NCBI RefSeq assembly: GCF_003545715.1
Contig: NZ_QVNU01000001.1
Span: forward strand, 868,001-932,000
DNA from: Taibaiella koreensis
GTDB taxonomy: Bacteria; Bacteroidota; Bacteroidia; Chitinophagales; Chitinophagaceae
Length of the DNA stretch: 64,000 bases
Direction: 5' to 3'
A program made the translations under genes and the position numbers. The notes under the pieces are model-generated. The model was not told the DNA's origin and did not search any database. It saw only the letters and a list, made by a program, of their open reading frames with translations. How positions within the stretch are numbered: the stretch's first letter is position 1; each line of letters starts with the position of its first letter. This document shows positions 26,246-34,323 of the stretch, piece by piece.

Positions 26246-26800
26246 TTATTGGCCCCAGCGGAAGCCTCCGGCGCGCAGGCCGGCCAGGTTAATCAGCCGG
26301 TCAACGACTGTTTGGGTCGCTTCCTCCAGGGTGTGGGGTTTGTGATAAAAAGAAGGGGAGGCAGGGCAGATGATACCGCCGGCCTCGGTTACTGTTTTCA
26401 TATTGTTGATGTGCACCAGGCTGTAAGGCATCTCCCGTATCATACAGATCAGCTTTCTCCTCTCTTTCAGCATCACGTCGGCGGCACGGGTGATCAGGTT
26501 GTCGCTGATGCCGCCGGCAATCCTTCCAAGGGTACCCATACTGCAGGGACAAATGATGAGTGCCTGGTAATCGGCGCTACCGGAAGCAAAAGGGGCATAA
26601 AAATCGTTCTTTGCCCAAACTTTAAAGGGAAACTGGTCATAATCTTTATTGCCCAGCTCCTCTTCCCATACTGTTTTTGCATTGTCGCTCCAAACGATGC
26701 CCACCTCCGTGATCTGATCTTCTAACCTGGCCAGCTTATACAGTAGTTGCTGCACATAGATCGAGCCGCTGGCGCCGGTAATCGCTACCGCTATCTTCAT
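26246..26800 (-). CDS. ubiX: Flavin prenyltransferase UbiX
   Basis: This 184-residue flavoprotein makes prenylated FMN from reduced FMN and dimethylallyl monophosphate. It has the typical AITGASGSIYVQQLLYKLA beginning, the conserved CSMGTLGRIAGGISDNLI segment and the C-terminal RREMPYSL-type motif, here REMPYSLVHINNM. Length is normal. The prenyl-FMN cofactor is used by UbiD-type decarboxylases, but no ubiD is in the window. A -7 motif lies upstream at 26826-26833. Confidence 0.92.
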   Translation of the reverse strand: MKIAVAITGASGSIYVQQLLYKLARLEDQITEVGIVWSDNAKTVWEEELGNKDYDQFPFKVWAKNDFYAPFASGSADYQALIICPCSMGTLGRIAGGISDNLITRAADVMLKERRKLICMIREMPYSLVHINNMKTVTEAGGIICPASPSFYHKPHTLEEATQTVVDRLINLAGLRAGGFRWGQ

Positions 26801-26825
26801 CTTCGCTTTTATATTGTTAAGAAGG

Positions 26826-26833
26826 CAAAACTA
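26826..26833 (-). promoter_or_regulatory. Putative -7 element for ubiX
   Basis: On the minus strand the sequence is TAGTTTTG, an exact match to TAnnTTTG, 25 bp ahead of the ubiX ATG. Confidence 0.4.
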
Positions 26834-26945
26834 AGCCTTCTAATCAGTAAATTGCATACTTGTTACCGGAAGAAAAGGGCCGGTAGCGCAACTTTTAAAT
26901 TAAAATGACCGTCTTATCTATAGACGTATACAAACCAAAGTATAG

Positions 26946-27500
26946 ATGAAGAAGATACTTTCTCTCTTAGGCGTTCTGTTCGCCTTTTCAATGGCGGCTT
27001 GCGCTACGGACGGTAATAAAGAGGCCAAAGAGATCCACTGGATGAGCTTTGAGGAGGCTGAGGCCAAGATGAAGGAAAAGCCGAAAAAAGTGCTGATCGA
27101 TGTGTATACCAGCTGGTGCGGCTGGTGTAAGGTAATGGATAAAAAAACGTATAGCAACGATTCGCTGATCCGGTACGTCAATGAAAACTACTATGCGGTT
27201 AAGTTTGATGCCGAGCAACGCAATCCGGTAGCCTTCAAGGGCAAAAAATGGGAGTATTCTACGCAGCAACGGGTAAACGAGCTGGCGGTGCAGCTGCTGC
27301 AGGGCCGTTTGTCTTATCCCACCACTGTCTTTATGGATGAGAACTTTGAGAATGCACAGCCGATGCCGGGTTACCTCGAAATTTTCCAGATGGAAAGCAT
27401 TTTGAAATACCTGGGCGGCAATAACCACAAGTCGACGCCCTGGCAGGACTGGCAGCATAGCTTTAAGCCCAGCTGGCCCACGGTAAACGTTAATAAATAA
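26946..27500 (+). CDS. Thioredoxin-fold lipoprotein
   Basis: This 184-residue protein has a lipoprotein signal (MKKILSLLGVLFAFSMAAC, C19). A thioredoxin-fold domain follows with the active-site motif CGWC (C58, C61) in DVYTSWCGWCKVMDKKTY. A cis-proline-like LSYPTTVFMDENFE is seen near residue 120. CGWC is typical of thioredoxin-like DUF255 or protein-disulfide reductase relatives in the Bacteroidota envelope. It probably reduces or isomerises periplasmic disulfides; partners are unknown. It converges on the ketoacyl-synthase-like gene. Confidence 0.82.
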   Translation: MKKILSLLGVLFAFSMAACATDGNKEAKEIHWMSFEEAEAKMKEKPKKVLIDVYTSWCGWCKVMDKKTYSNDSLIRYVNENYYAVKFDAEQRNPVAFKGKKWEYSTQQRVNELAVQLLQGRLSYPTTVFMDENFENAQPMPGYLEIFQMESILKYLGGNNHKSTPWQDWQHSFKPSWPTVNVNK

Positions 27501-27518
27501 CCCAACTACTTAATCATA

Positions 27519-27548
27519 AAATTGGCCCTTTTCGAAAAGGGCCAATTT
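27519..27548. terminator. Palindromic bidirectional terminator
   Basis: A 30-bp perfect palindrome (AAATTGGCCC, then TTTTCGAAAA in the centre, and its complement) lies between the converging thioredoxin and ketoacyl-synthase-like genes and ends 4 bp before the latter's stop. Confidence 0.75.
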
Positions 27549-27551
27549 CTA

Positions 27552-28508
27552 TTACAGACTGTCCAGGCAGAAAATACTGTAGTGATCGCCCCAGCCGCTG
27601 AGTATCCAGCAACGACCGGTACGCTTTTCGTTTAGCAAGGCCGTGGCCAAAGCCAGTCCGAAGGAAGAGGCGGTAGGATAGGCGCCGCAGTACCGGCGGT
27701 AATCGATCGTTTCTATACCGGAGCATATATCCGGCGCGTTTTTCAGACCCGGCGCGTTGATCAGCAGGATATCATTGTGGTTGATCGCCAGCTGATGCTG
27801 TTCCTGGAAGCGGGCTAGCTGTGCTGCGACTGCGGCATCGTCATCGGCGACGAACATATCGAAAGCCCGGAGCCATGCACTGCTATCTGCACCGGCGTGA
27901 GCAGATAAGGTGAAGAAAGCAGCGCCCTCACCGGCAATATCGCCCGTTTTATATTTCCCAAATCTTTCCAGTATCGTATAGCTGGTGTCGGTGCATTCGT
28001 CTACAGCGCCTGCCAGCACCATTTCTCCGGGCTGTGCTGCCAACATCATGGCGGCATCCATCATGGCGCTCTCAAAGGAATGCGCCTTATGTACATAGGT
28101 CATGTTATGGCCTGTGCAGGCGAGCGACAAGGCGATCTGCCCCGATACGGTATTGTGTGTCGATTGAATAAAGGCCGTGGGATTCAGCATCTGCTCTTCC
28201 TGGTCGATCATTTTCTGAAGGAATTGCTCAGAGTCCTGCAGCATGCCATATGTAGTGCCCACGTGGATCGAACCGGGTATCTCCGTTCCCAGGCAGTGCT
28301 TTGCAGCCGCTATCCCAGTGCGTACCGGCTTGGTCATGCGACGTAGCTGCATCGGGGGGATCAGCTCTTTATAGTCCGGTTCGGCGCAGGCTGCCTTGCC
28401 GGGTCCGGGCTGTTGCAGCGTGGCTACCGGAACACCCGGAACCAGCATTCCGGCGGGGCTGATGCTGCAAAAATGATTGATGTACATTTTCATTTGAATA
28501 GACATCAA
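27552..28508 (-). CDS. Stand-alone ketoacyl-synthase-like protein (chain-length-factor type)
   Basis: This 318-residue protein resembles the N-terminal-like ketoacyl synthase domain PF13723, seen in chain-length-factor partners of aryl-polyene and dialkylresorcinol (flexirubin-type) synthases. Its MYINHFCSISPAGML start and the STHNTVSGQIAL segment match the SxHNxxxG region, and HSFESAMMDAAMML follows. The usual catalytic cysteine is not present. The C-terminus keeps a YCGAYPTASSFGLALA motif. It is isolated here: no ketosynthase, acyl carrier protein or oxidoreductase is near. Several in-frame ATGs at 28508, 28505, 28493 and 28487 make the exact start uncertain. Confidence 0.65.
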   Translation of the reverse strand: MMSIQMKMYINHFCSISPAGMLVPGVPVATLQQPGPGKAACAEPDYKELIPPMQLRRMTKPVRTGIAAAKHCLGTEIPGSIHVGTTYGMLQDSEQFLQKMIDQEEQMLNPTAFIQSTHNTVSGQIALSLACTGHNMTYVHKAHSFESAMMDAAMMLAAQPGEMVLAGAVDECTDTSYTILERFGKYKTGDIAGEGAAFFTLSAHAGADSSAWLRAFDMFVADDDAAVAAQLARFQEQHQLAINHNDILLINAPGLKNAPDICSGIETIDYRRYCGAYPTASSFGLALATALLNEKRTGRCWILSGWGDHYSIFCLDSL

Positions 28509-28538
28509 AAATAGATTTTTTAGCTTACTTTAGGCTGG

Positions 28539-28546
28539 CAAAATTA
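28539..28546 (-). promoter_or_regulatory. Putative -7 element for the ketoacyl-synthase-like gene
   Basis: On the minus strand the sequence is TAATTTTG, an exact match to TAnnTTTG. It lies 30-51 bp before the candidate ATGs. Confidence 0.35.
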
Positions 28547-28548
28547 CA

Positions 28549-29082
28549 ATGCCCCGAGCTGCTTACACATACCAGGAGCCGATGACCGACTCGGAGCTTT
28601 CTTACCTGAAGGAAAAAGAAGCCAGGGAAAAACGGGCATTTCTACGCACGATGCGTACGCTGGCTGTACTTTTTGTCATCGTACCTTGTTGCCTGGGTAT
28701 TATTATGGAAAGCGTTAAACGCAGTCAGGATACGCCGGCAATGGCGCGGCTGCGGGAGGAACAGGAACCACGCGTATACCTGTATTATGTGCTGGGTATG
28801 ATCTTCCTGTTGCTGGTAGTGATTGTTGGCGGTTATATTGGCTATCTCCGTAACCTGAAGCCGCTGGTGAAGGATATCCGTTTGGGCAATAAAACGATTG
28901 AGAATACGGGGATCATGCGTAAGCAACATGTCAGCAGCAACAATACACACCACTTTTTCCTGCGGTCTACTTTCAAGCTCAGCATAGAAGTCAGCAAAGA
29001 AGACTATGCGCTGTACGAAGAAGGCGATGAGATCAATATCGAGTACAGCACTTTTTCCAAAGTATATTTCGGATATTTTTAG
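28549..29082 (+). CDS. Membrane protein with two predicted helices
   Basis: This 177-residue protein has a charged N-terminal stretch (YLKEKEAREKRAFLRTMR). Membrane segments lie at about 38-53 (TLAVLFVIVPCCLGIIM) and 80-98 (LYYVLGMIFLLLVVIVGGY). A C-terminal soluble domain of about 75 residues contains EGDEINIEYSTFSKVYFGYF. No enzyme motif is seen. It does not belong to a family I can name. The gene is divergent from the ketoacyl-synthase-like gene and converges on the BtuF-like gene. Confidence 0.6.
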   Translation: MPRAAYTYQEPMTDSELSYLKEKEAREKRAFLRTMRTLAVLFVIVPCCLGIIMESVKRSQDTPAMARLREEQEPRVYLYYVLGMIFLLLVVIVGGYIGYLRNLKPLVKDIRLGNKTIENTGIMRKQHVSSNNTHHFFLRSTFKLSIEVSKEDYALYEEGDEINIEYSTFSKVYFGYF

Positions 29083-29086
29083 GTCG

Positions 29087-29857
29087 CTACCAATGCTCCT
29101 GCAACTGCTTCAGGTAGGCGGCGGTATGCAGCAGGCGGCTACCATACCAGCTAAAGAGCTCTCCATCCACCAGCTGTATGTGTGCAGCGGGCAGCAAGGC
29201 CTGTAGTTCCTGTATATGCGGCTCTTTAAAAGGGTAAGGTTCCGAGGAAAGCAGCACGAGCGAAGGGTTCCGGGCGATGATATCTTCGTCGTCGATCGCG
29301 GGATAGCGCTCCTGGTCCGCGTAGCTATTGGTCAGTCCGGCCCGTTGCAGGATGTCATGTATAAACGTATCCCGTCCTACTGTCATCCAGGGCTTGCGCC
29401 AGATGAGGTATAAGGCGTTGCGGGATGGTGCGAAGGCATGCAGTTGAGCAAAGTCTTGTTCGATACAGCGGGCGATCATCTCTGCGTTTTCCTCACGGGA
29501 CGTAAGCGTACCCACGGTGCGGATCATCTGCAACGCATCGTCCAGGGTATGAATGTCACTGATCCATACCGGTGCGATATCGCCCAACGCTTCTACTTGC
29601 TCCCTGACATTTTCTTCCTTATTTGCGATGATAAGGTCGGGCTGTAAAGCAGCAATACGGTCGCGATGCAGGCTTTTGGTACCACCCACCCGCGCTTTGC
29701 TCCGGAACCAGGTTTCGGGATGCACACAGAATTTGGTAATGCCAACCGTCTCCGCATCAAGACCCAGATCGTACAGCAGCTCCGTTTGAGACGGGACCAG
29801 GGATACAATCCGTTTCGGCGGTTGGTTTAATTGATGTCCGGGATCCAGGAAATACAT
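29087..29857 (-). CDS. BtuF-like helical-backbone metal/cofactor-binding protein
   Basis: The ATG at 29857 (MYFLDPGHQLNQPPKRIV) gives 256 residues; an upstream frame adds an unrelated extension. The body has the class III binding-protein pattern: RIVSLVPSQTELLYDLGL, an inter-lobe helix region, and a C-terminal lobe with RAGLTNSYADQERYPAIDDEDI. No signal peptide or lipobox is present, so it is probably cytosolic, unlike a normal periplasmic BtuF. Cobalamin or iron-chelate binding is the family-level guess. It starts 1 bp after the GNAT stop, so the two are co-transcribed. Confidence 0.75.
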   Translation of the reverse strand: MYFLDPGHQLNQPPKRIVSLVPSQTELLYDLGLDAETVGITKFCVHPETWFRSKARVGGTKSLHRDRIAALQPDLIIANKEENVREQVEALGDIAPVWISDIHTLDDALQMIRTVGTLTSREENAEMIARCIEQDFAQLHAFAPSRNALYLIWRKPWMTVGRDTFIHDILQRAGLTNSYADQERYPAIDDEDIIARNPSLVLLSSEPYPFKEPHIQELQALLPAAHIQLVDGELFSWYGSRLLHTAAYLKQLQEHW

Positions 29858-29858
29858 G

Positions 29859-30380
29859 CTAATCTTCGGTTGGATGTTCGGGTGTAGGTAGCAGCAATTG
29901 CATAAAGACCAGGTCCAGCCATTGGCCGAACTTATAGCCCACCTCTTTGAACCGGCCCACCTCGACAAAGCCGAAATGCCGGTGCAGCTTCATACTGGCT
30001 TCATTGGCGGCATCGATACCGGCAACCAGGGCATGCAACTGCTGTTGTTGCGCTGCGGCCAGTAAATGCGGGTACAGCAACCTGGCTATACCTTTACCGC
30101 GGTGGGTAGGGTCGATATAGACCGATATCTCGGCGGTATACTTATACGCGGCCCAGGGCCGGAAAGGCCCGTAGGTGCCAAAACCGATCGCCCGCTCTTC
30201 CAGTTCGGCTACGCATACCGGAAAGCCGTCTTGTTGTTTCAAGCGGAACCATTCGCGTCGCATATCAAGCGTATGCGGTTTATAGTTGTACACCGATGTG
30301 GTATACAGTATAGCATCGTTGTAAATGTCCAGTATCTGTGGCAGATCATGTTCCTGCGCTTCCCTGATCTTTATATCCAT
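29859..30380 (-). CDS. GNAT N-acetyltransferase, phosphinothricin-acetyltransferase-like
   Basis: This 173-residue protein starts MDIKIREAQEHDLPQILDIY, has the acetyl-CoA loop PTHRGKGIARLLYPHLL and a GFVEVGRFKEVGYKFGQW segment, all typical of the Pat/MnaT subgroup (phosphinothricin or methionine-sulfoximine acetyltransferase-like). The C-terminus is LLLPTPEHPTED. It is 1 bp upstream of the BtuF-like gene. Actual substrate unknown; the subgroup often acetylates amino-acid analogues. Confidence 0.8.
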   Translation of the reverse strand: MDIKIREAQEHDLPQILDIYNDAILYTTSVYNYKPHTLDMRREWFRLKQQDGFPVCVAELEERAIGFGTYGPFRPWAAYKYTAEISVYIDPTHRGKGIARLLYPHLLAAAQQQQLHALVAGIDAANEASMKLHRHFGFVEVGRFKEVGYKFGQWLDLVFMQLLLPTPEHPTED

Positions 30381-30389
30381 GTGCGGTAG

Positions 30390-30737
30390 CTAATAGAGCA
30401 GATGCATTTTTTTCTTGCTTTTCCAACCGGCATCGCTCTTGGAATCGGTAAAATAGACGATGAGATCGGCGTCGCTTTTCCATTCGGTGAAATAGATCTG
30501 TTTCTTGGCGTCGCTTCTCCATTCGGCAAAATACCAAACCCCTTCGTTTTTTCCTTCGGCGTCACTTTTGCTTTTGGTCTTGTACACCACAAGGTCGGCA
30601 TCGCTTTTGGAGTCGGTTACATAGACGATCACCTGGGCATCGCTTTTCCAGTCTGTCGAATAGACAACCTGGGCTATTGCGGGCCGGGCAAAGCAACAAG
30701 CAAGCGAAAAACAGGTAAAGAAGAAAATGTTTTTCAT
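30390..30737 (-). CDS. Secreted DUF6150 repeat protein
   Basis: This 115-residue exported protein has a signal peptide (about 1-22, ending PAIAQ) and then six short repeats of pattern [VI]xYxTxxKSDA, for example VVYSTDWKSDAQ, VIVYVTDSKSDAD and QIYFTEWKSDAD. It ends with a basic tail GWKSKKKMHLLY. The repeats are visible at DNA level as well. This is the DUF6150 type; each unit probably makes one beta-strand pair of an extended fibre or small sheet. The function is unknown. It starts 26 bp after the histidine kinase stop on the same strand and may be co-transcribed with it. Confidence 0.75.
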   Translation of the reverse strand: MKNIFFFTCFSLACCFARPAIAQVVYSTDWKSDAQVIVYVTDSKSDADLVVYKTKSKSDAEGKNEGVWYFAEWRSDAKKQIYFTEWKSDADLIVYFTDSKSDAGWKSKKKMHLLY

Positions 30738-30763
30738 GAGTGGCGGGTTTTGAAGCGCCGGCC

Positions 30764-31918
30764 TTACCTCCGGAAAACGATACGGAAAGTAGTGCCTTTA
30801 CCGGGTTCTGATGATTTTACAAAGATACTGCCATTGTGGTATTTCTCGATGATTCGTTTGGCCAGCGAAAGTCCAAGGCCCCAGCCGCGCTGCTTGGTGG
30901 AATAGCCTGGAGCAAATACCTTTTTGAAACTATTTTTGGGAATGCCTTTGCCGGTATCGCTCAGGTCTATGGTGACAATGCGTGGCTGGTTGCTCAGCTT
31001 GATAAGGATGTTGCCGGCGCCTTCCATGGCATCGAGCGCATTGCGGATCAGGTTCTCGATCACCCAATCGAACAATGGACCGCTCAGCAGCACCTGTACA
31101 TCGTCTTCGTCATGTTCAAAATCGATAGTTACCTTCTGGGGCTTGCGCATACGCATATATTCTACCATGCTTTGCAGCCTGTTCACCAGGTTCTCTTCTT
31201 TGAGCTGGGGTACGCTGCCGATCTTCGAAAAACGGTCGGCGATAAGTTGTAGCCGCGACACATCCTTTTCCATTTCCGACACCCACTCGCGGTTGCTCTC
31301 GTTGTCTTTCAGCAGCTCCATCCAGGCTACGATGGAAGATAAGGGCGTCCCCAACTGGTGCGCGGTCTCTTTGGACATGCCTACCCATACCTGGTTCTGT
31401 ATACTACGCTGGGCATTGGAAATAGCAATGACCACGATCAGCAGGAAGAAAACAATAATAGCGAGAATAAGCAGGGGGTAATAACGGAGGCGATTGAGCA
31501 GCGTAGAATCGCCGTAAACAACATAGCCTTTGCCCGGCATGCCTGGGGTACTGAAATCATACAATATGGGCTCATGCAGTTTTTTGAATTCCTGGTACTT
31601 CCGCATCAGGTATTCAGGATCGCCGGCCAAGCGGCTGCTGTCGAGGTTTTGGGAGGTGACAATATTGCCTGCATCGTCGGTAAGGAACAGGGGAATGGTT
31701 GTGTTTTCTGAAATAACTTTTGAAGCAAAGGTGACGTCCGATTGTGCTTGTATCGGCGCCAGGGCGGTCGTACGGATGGCTTCAACCAGCATAGCCACTT
31801 TCTTCTGCTCTTCAATAGCCATTTCTTTGGCAACCTGGTTGAAGTAATACAAGGCAAAGCCAACAATCGCCAGGGCAAAGATAACGAGATACGTTTTCCA
31901 GTGCAGGTATTTACGCAT
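30764..31918 (-). CDS. Membrane sensor histidine kinase
   Basis: The ATG at 31918 gives 384 residues; the longer frame upstream reads through the divergent BatA promoter region. Membrane segments are at about 9-28 and 146-168, with a short periplasmic sensor loop of about 117 residues between. The H-box is KETAHQLGTPLSS (H187), and the ATPase domain has NLIRNALDAM (N-box), DTGKGIPKN (G1) and GLGLSLAKRI (G2). No HAMP or response regulator is adjacent, so it is an orphan kinase. A -7 motif at 31924-31931 lies just upstream of the ATG, and the BatA-domain gene diverges from it. Confidence 0.9.
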   Translation of the reverse strand: MRKYLHWKTYLVIFALAIVGFALYYFNQVAKEMAIEEQKKVAMLVEAIRTTALAPIQAQSDVTFASKVISENTTIPLFLTDDAGNIVTSQNLDSSRLAGDPEYLMRKYQEFKKLHEPILYDFSTPGMPGKGYVVYGDSTLLNRLRYYPLLILAIIVFFLLIVVIAISNAQRSIQNQVWVGMSKETAHQLGTPLSSIVAWMELLKDNESNREWVSEMEKDVSRLQLIADRFSKIGSVPQLKEENLVNRLQSMVEYMRMRKPQKVTIDFEHDEDDVQVLLSGPLFDWVIENLIRNALDAMEGAGNILIKLSNQPRIVTIDLSDTGKGIPKNSFKKVFAPGYSTKQRGWGLGLSLAKRIIEKYHNGSIFVKSSEPGKGTTFRIVFRR

Positions 31919-31923
31919 GGGCT

Positions 31924-31931
31924 CAAAAGTA
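31924..31931 (-). promoter_or_regulatory. Putative -7 element for the histidine kinase gene
   Basis: On the minus strand TACTTTTG matches TAnnTTTG exactly and ends 5 bp before the ATG at 31918. It suggests a leaderless or very short-leader mRNA. Confidence 0.35.
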
Positions 31932-32011
31932 AGTAAAAAACATAATCCCGAAAGCCTTTCGGGACGGGCCTTGCGGTTTATATTTTTTCTGTTTATTTGC
32001 CCCGAACTCGC

Positions 32012-32019
32012 TATTTTTG
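32012..32019 (+). promoter_or_regulatory. Putative -7 element for the BatA-domain gene
   Basis: TATTTTTG matches TAnnTTTG exactly, 5 bp before the ATG at 32025. It faces away from the histidine kinase promoter. Confidence 0.35.
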
Positions 32020-32024
32020 AAGCT

Positions 32025-34073
32025 ATGGGCTTTCTTTTTCCCTTGTTCCTGCTGGCCGGTCTGGCGCTGGTGATCCCGGTGCTGATCCACCTCTTCAACT
32101 TGAGGCGGTACAAACGGGTGGCTTTTCCCGACACCCGCTTCCTGAGAAATATACAGCTGTCGACCAAGCGGCAGGCAAAAATACATAACTGGCGCCTGCT
32201 GCTGATGCGCCTGCTTTTCCTGGCGGCCCTGGTGCTGGCCTTCGCACAACCTTTCCTGGGAAAGGGGGAATCGGGGGGCAAGGCAGCGGTATCGGTGATC
32301 TACATCGATAACTCCTATAGTATGACGATAAGCGAGGGGCAGGAAAGCCTCCTGCAACAGGCAAAGAAAAAAGCCCGTCAGCTGATCGCTTCCTCTGATA
32401 ATACTGCGCGTTTCCTGCTGTTGAGCAACGATAAGATGGCAGCCACAAGGCCTATGCTGCGCAGCGAAGCGCTGCAGGCGCTCAACGATATACATCCGGT
32501 AGCGCGGGTAGCTTCTTTGCGGCAGGTCATGAACAGCATCATTGCCGCACAGTCCAATGAAGGCAAAGAGCCCTGGAATATATACCTGTTCAGCGATCTG
32601 CAACAAAGCACGCTGGATGCCGGCGATAAGTTGCCGCTACCAGCCAATGCGACCTTGTACTGTTACCCGCTCGAGGCCAGTAAGGTGGCGAATCTCTATA
32701 TCGATACGGCCTATTTCCTTTCCCCCAACCTCGATACCCGCCAGTCCAATCCGCTGGTGGTGCGGGTAAAACAAAGCGGCGCCTCCGTGGAGAAAGGCAG
32801 TAACCTTAGCGTCACGGTAGGCGGCCAGGTGCGGGCCGTGAGCGCGATCGCGATGAAAGAGGATGAAGACTGGGTAGATACGCTTCCTCTGCAACTGAAT
32901 GGGGCCGGCTGGCAGGAGATCAGCCTTTCCCTGCAGGATCACCCGCTGAGCTTTGACGATACCTTTCGCATCGCTGCCCGTACCAGCCCCGAACTTTCTG
33001 TATTGATCGTAGGCGACGGCGCCGTCAATCCCTATCTCCAGGCGGCCTTTCGCACCTACCAGGGAATCAAGATACAACAGGAGCCGGCCGGGGCTGTGAA
33101 CAAAGCACAATGGCCGCAGTACAGCCTGATCATATTACAAAACCTTTCGCAGATCACGCCCGGTATACAGGATGCCGTTAAGGAAGCTTTGCAGCGTGGG
33201 CAGAATATCCTGCTTTTCCCCGGCAATGTTTCCGGAGTAGATCAGTTCAACCAGGGACTGAAAGCCTGGGGCGACATCAGCTTCGGTAAGGAAGATACCA
33301 CAAGGCAGCAAGTCGTTTCCCTGCAGCAGGCCCATCCTTTGTTGCAGGATGTGTTTGAAAAGGTGCCCGATAATATACAACTGCCGGTTACGGCAAAACG
33401 CTACCCGGTGACAGCCTCGGTAGCGGCCAACCAACAGGCGCTGATGAGCTTTCGCGATGGTAAGCCTTTCCTGGCGCAATATGCCCTGATGCAGGGCAAG
33501 CTTTATCTCTGTGCTTCTCCGCTGGACGATCGCAGTTCCAATTTTGCGTTGAGCTATTTCTTTGTGCCGGTGCTGTACAAAATGGCAGTGCAGGGAAGCG
33601 GCGGCAATATGTACGCCCGCTCAGTAGGTAGCAGTGCACCGCTATGGTTGCCGGTGTCGGGCGCCGACGATCGTAAGGTATGGCACCTGGCCCGTCCCGG
33701 CTTCGATGCGATCCCTTCGCAGCGACCTTCGGGCATCGGTGTGGAGCTGTTTCTGAATAATACTGCCCGGGATGCCGGTTTTTACCGGTTATATAACGAG
33801 GCTTCGAAAGATACGGTGCTGGTGGGGCTGAATGCGCTACGCAGTGAATCGCAACTGGGTGGGATATCTCATGCAGCGCTTGAGCGTACGCTGGCGCCGG
33901 CAAGGGTACGCTGGCTTGATGAGCAATCGGTGGGCCGGCAGGGATGGCGCCAGGCACAGGATCCTTTCCCCTTGTGGAAGATATGCGTTATCGTGGCTCT
34001 GTGCTGCCTGGCAGGAGAATCTTTCCTGCTGTTGCGCAAGCAGAAAGCCGGCAGCCCCGTAGCAGCAGCCTGA
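32025..34073 (+). CDS. BatA-domain membrane protein with von Willebrand factor A-like region
   Basis: The ATG at 32025 gives 682 residues; an upstream in-frame ATG at 31917 overlaps the divergent kinase start and is unlikely. The N-terminus is the BatA domain (MGFLFPLFLLAGLALVIPVL, then FPDTRFLRNIQL) with two membrane helices. A vWA-like region follows with IYIDNSYSMTISEGQ (MIDAS DxSxS) and IYLFSDLQQSTLD, then a long periplasmic portion. A final hydrophobic helix (WKICVIVALCCLAGESFLLL) anchors the C-terminus. In Bacteroidota such genes often accompany MoxR/Bat loci; none is next to it here. Role unknown. Confidence 0.85.
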   Translation: MGFLFPLFLLAGLALVIPVLIHLFNLRRYKRVAFPDTRFLRNIQLSTKRQAKIHNWRLLLMRLLFLAALVLAFAQPFLGKGESGGKAAVSVIYIDNSYSMTISEGQESLLQQAKKKARQLIASSDNTARFLLLSNDKMAATRPMLRSEALQALNDIHPVARVASLRQVMNSIIAAQSNEGKEPWNIYLFSDLQQSTLDAGDKLPLPANATLYCYPLEASKVANLYIDTAYFLSPNLDTRQSNPLVVRVKQSGASVEKGSNLSVTVGGQVRAVSAIAMKEDEDWVDTLPLQLNGAGWQEISLSLQDHPLSFDDTFRIAARTSPELSVLIVGDGAVNPYLQAAFRTYQGIKIQQEPAGAVNKAQWPQYSLIILQNLSQITPGIQDAVKEALQRGQNILLFPGNVSGVDQFNQGLKAWGDISFGKEDTTRQQVVSLQQAHPLLQDVFEKVPDNIQLPVTAKRYPVTASVAANQQALMSFRDGKPFLAQYALMQGKLYLCASPLDDRSSNFALSYFFVPVLYKMAVQGSGGNMYARSVGSSAPLWLPVSGADDRKVWHLARPGFDAIPSQRPSGIGVELFLNNTARDAGFYRLYNEASKDTVLVGLNALRSESQLGGISHAALERTLAPARVRWLDEQSVGRQGWRQAQDPFPLWKICVIVALCCLAGESFLLLRKQKAGSPVAAA

Positions 34074-34323
34074 GCATTCCCAACATTGCCTCCTGTACCT
34101 TTCCCATGTCGTTTCGTTAGGCTCCTTTTAAAGGAGAAAGCCGTGTCGTTAATCGCTAAGATGGCTAAGTGATACGCAAAGTGCACAAAGGATTGACGTG
34201 AAATTCCAAGCTATCGCGTTCCCCCACTTAAACGGCATCGTGCCTGGCGCTATCGTGTCAGGTTTAAAGGCCCGGCAGCAACGTTTGTCGTCGTGCCGTT
34301 CTATTGTCGTGTTTGATGGTTGT
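34074..34323. other. Intergenic region, no gene recognised
   Basis: About 250 bp between the BatA-domain and DUF423 genes contains no convincing gene. A short imperfect hairpin, GGCTCCTTTTAAAGGAGAAAGCC, lies near 34120. At 34151-34190 there is a run of near-repeated heptamers, read on the minus strand as CTTTGTGCACTTTGCG and CTTAGCCATCTTAGCG. Confidence 0.5.

Noticed and set aside
30390-30737. CRISPR-like repeat array
   Set aside because: The regular repeats are in-frame protein repeats of 39 bp or so with no distinct spacers; they lie inside a coding gene with a signal peptide.
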